Made by a program: the position numbers and the translations under genes. A DNA stretch of 5,652 nucleotides from NCBI GenBank assembly GCA_937896495.1, contig CALBNQ010000225.1:1-5652 (forward strand), given 5' to 3'. The stretch comes from an uncultured archaeon. Its GTDB lineage: Archaea; Thermoproteota; Nitrososphaeria; Nitrososphaerales; Nitrosopumilaceae. Below are positions 4,372 to 5,652 of this stretch, one piece after another (position 1 is the stretch's first letter; each line of letters starts with the position of its first letter). The notes below the pieces were generated by a model. That model did no database searches. It worked only from the letters and a program-made list of their open reading frames with translations, and was not told the DNA's origin.

Positions 4372-5042
4372 AGAATATCGAATTTCCCATTTGTTTTTGC
4401 TCTGTATATCACATCTGGTTTTTTAAGAAATATTCCTGATTCTAATACTCCTGGTATGTTCTTAATTTTTTGAGTCAATATTTTAGGATTTTTAATCGTT
4501 CCAAAATCACAATCTAAAATTATGTTTCCATTTTCTGTAAAAAATGGATATCCTCTATCCAATGAACGTAATTGTATTGTCCCTCCTATTTTTTTAATAG
4601 ATTGAGTGACTGATGTTCTTGCAAATGGATGAATTTCTATGGGAACTGTTCTTGTAAAATTTTTTACAAATTTTGTTTTATCTGCCATCACAACTATTTT
4701 TTTTGCAAGACTAAACAAAATATTTTCTCGTAATAATGCACCTCCACCACCTTTGATTACATATTTTTGAATATCAATTTGATCTGCACCATCAAAAACT
4801 ATATCAATTTGCTTAATTTGATCAGGTTCTATTAATGGAATTTCTAATTTTTCTGCAATTAATTTAATTTGTAATGATGTTGGAATGCATCTAACATTGA
4901 AATTTTTTATTTTGATTAATTTAGACAATGATTTTACTAATATTGTAGCAGCTCTACCGCTACCTAAACCAATTACATAATCATCTTTGACAAATTTTAA
5001 TGCGTCATTTGATAACGCCTTTATGGCATCATCATAAGACAA
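4368..5042 (-). CDS. rpiA: Ribose-5-phosphate isomerase A
   Basis: Interconverts ribose 5-phosphate and ribulose 5-phosphate, supplying ribose for nucleotides, histidine and tryptophan in a cytosolic non-oxidative pentose pathway. At 224 residues it has the usual length. Visible motifs are GLGSGRA (25-31, phosphate loop), IPTS (53-56), FDGADQID (83-90, with Asp84 and Asp87), KGGGG (97-101) and LRENI (104-108, with Glu106, the likely catalytic base). PGVLESGIF follows at 197-205. Variants from the common form are Gln in place of Glu after DGAD, and GRA in place of GST in the phosphate loop. The start is TTG at 5042: no in-frame ATG lies before the phosphate loop, the preceding gene's TAA directly abuts this TTG, and GAGGTG (5054-5049) sits 6 nt upstream. 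It is the second gene of an operon with the Lys/Glu-rich protein, translationally coupled by position. Confidence 0.93.
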   Translation of the reverse strand: MSYDDAIKALSNDALKFVKDDYVIGLGSGRAATILVKSLSKLIKIKNFNVRCIPTSLQIKLIAEKLEIPLIEPDQIKQIDIVFDGADQIDIQKYVIKGGGGALLRENILFSLAKKIVVMADKTKFVKNFTRTVPIEIHPFARTSVTQSIKKIGGTIQLRSLDRGYPFFTENGNIILDCDFGTIKNPKILTQKIKNIPGVLESGIFLKKPDVIYRAKTNGKFDIL

Positions 5043-5652
5043 TTATTCCACCTCTGCTTGATCTAATTTTGAAAGTACTTTCATAATATTTCCTTTAATT
5101 TTATCTAAATCATCTGCACCATCATTAAAATCATCATCTGGTGAAATCGTTTTTAATTTAGGTTCTGGAAGTGCCTTATGTTCCGTAATCTTTGCTACTT
5201 CTTTATTTATATCATGTTTAACCTCAACCTTTGATTCTGGTTTTGGAATCACATTTTGTATAATTTCAATTTTATCATCCCTGTTGGATTTTGATGCTGT
5301 AACTTCTTTTACAATACTTTCTTTAGGTTTGATTAATTCTGTTTGAATTAATTTTGGTTGTGGCATTGGTTTTACCATTTGTTTTGTTTCTTTTTCAAAC
5401 AATGAAAATTTTGGTTCTTTTTTTGAAATATTAGTTAATGTTGTTAATTCAAATGATTGTCTTGATTTAGTTGCTGGAATTTCTATTGGTTCTATTTTCA
5501 TATCTTTTGATTTTTCAAAATTGAATGTATCTTTAATTGACTTTGAAATTTTTTCTTTAACTTCATCTTCTTTGATTTTAGAGGTTTGGATTTTAGAATT
5601 AGTAATCTTTGATGATAATTCATATAATTTGTCATCAAGTTTTGATAATTTC
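5043..5652 (-). CDS. Lys/Glu/Pro-rich protein, 5' end outside window
   Basis: A protein of unknown function. From an internal ATG (5501) it would have 152 residues, but the frame stays open without stop for a further 50 codons to the right edge (first whole codon at 5651-5649), with the same composition, so I annotate it as 5'-partial with at least 202 residues. The extra segment begins KLSKLDDKLYELSSKI and looks like a charged helix or coiled coil. The middle is Lys/Glu/Pro/Ile-rich and probably disordered, with many KPxxK-like runs. An acidic patch (DDDFNDGADD) precedes a final amphipathic helix (LDKIKGNIMKVLSKLDQAEVE region). There is no zinc motif, signal peptide or membrane segment in the visible part. 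It precedes rpiA with no spacer. A scaffold or coiled-coil protein is a guess; a folded domain may lie upstream of the window. Confidence 0.7.
   Translation of the reverse strand, partial: KLSKLDDKLYELSSKITNSKIQTSKIKEDEVKEKISKSIKDTFNFEKSKDMKIEPIEIPATKSRQSFELTTLTNISKKEPKFSLFEKETKQMVKPMPQPKLIQTELIKPKESIVKEVTASKSNRDDKIEIIQNVIPKPESKVEVKHDINKEVAKITEHKALPEPKLKTISPDDDFNDGADDLDKIKGNIMKVLSKLDQAEVE
5049..5054 (-). promoter_or_regulatory. Shine-Dalgarno of rpiA inside the preceding gene
   Basis: GAGGTG on the minus strand is a six-base match to the archaeal ribosome-binding sequence (complement of the CACCTC at the 16S rRNA 3' end). It lies 6 nt before the TTG start of rpiA and overlaps the last codons of the upstream gene. 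It decides the unusual TTG start and suggests the two genes are translated from one mRNA. Confidence 0.65.

Noticed and set aside
5043..5652. Assignment of the Lys/Glu-rich protein to a named coiled-coil or cell-division family
   Set aside because: Only composition and a probable helix are visible; no diagnostic motif is present in the part inside the window.

Overview
The window looks like chromosomal DNA of an archaeon, most likely a marine ammonia-oxidising thaumarchaeote (Nitrosopumilus-like Nitrososphaeria). The evidence is a transcription factor B gene, an AT-rich genome with strongly A/T-ending codons, TATA-like boxes sitting about 25 bp before start codons or expected transcript starts (leaderless or short-leader mRNAs), T-tract terminators, and small zinc-ribbon proteins. 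The assignment to Nitrosopumilus-like archaea is inference from protein style and composition; TFB alone makes 'archaeal' secure.

Layout. Positions 1-120 are non-coding: four direct copies of CTTGAACAAA-like sequence at a 20-21 bp period, then a perfect 20-bp AT palindrome next to the tfb stop. A complete TFB gene lies on the minus strand (121-1032) with a clear TATA box at 1084-1093. The 414-bp gap that follows is not empty. At about 1212-1322 it holds a relatively GC-rich island with strong self-complementarity, ending in a perfect 7-bp hairpin and T5. The same stretch can be read as a 34-codon ORF, so it is either a small structured RNA, a micro-gene, or both. A zinc-ribbon protein gene follows (1447-1989, +), converging on a second small zinc-ribbon gene (2000-2374, -) with only 10 bp between the stop codons and a shared T-tract terminator. 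Just upstream of that second gene is tRNA-Ala(CGC) with an encoded CCA (2412-2486, -). Next comes a small DnaJ-type zinc-finger protein without a J domain (2618-2881, -), which is divergent from a cyclic amidohydrolase of the hydantoinase/dihydroorotase superfamily (2974-4371, +). The amidohydrolase converges on ribose-5-phosphate isomerase A (4368-5042, -), the two stop codons sharing one TTAA. rpiA starts at a TTG immediately after the stop of a Lys/Glu/Pro-rich protein (5043 to the right edge, -), whose frame is open through the window end and is probably truncated here.

How the genes relate. The window is mostly a set of separate housekeeping and lineage-specific genes, not one pathway. 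rpiA (ribose 5-phosphate supply) and the upstream Lys/Glu-rich gene form a two-gene operon. The four genes between 121 and 2881 all encode predicted zinc-binding proteins (TFB, two CX2C-X10-CX2C ribbons, one CxxCxGxG pair), which is notable but may be coincidence. I found no mobile element, CRISPR array or clear defence system. The best candidates for something undescribed are the structured island at 1212-1322 and the periodic repeat at 7-80.
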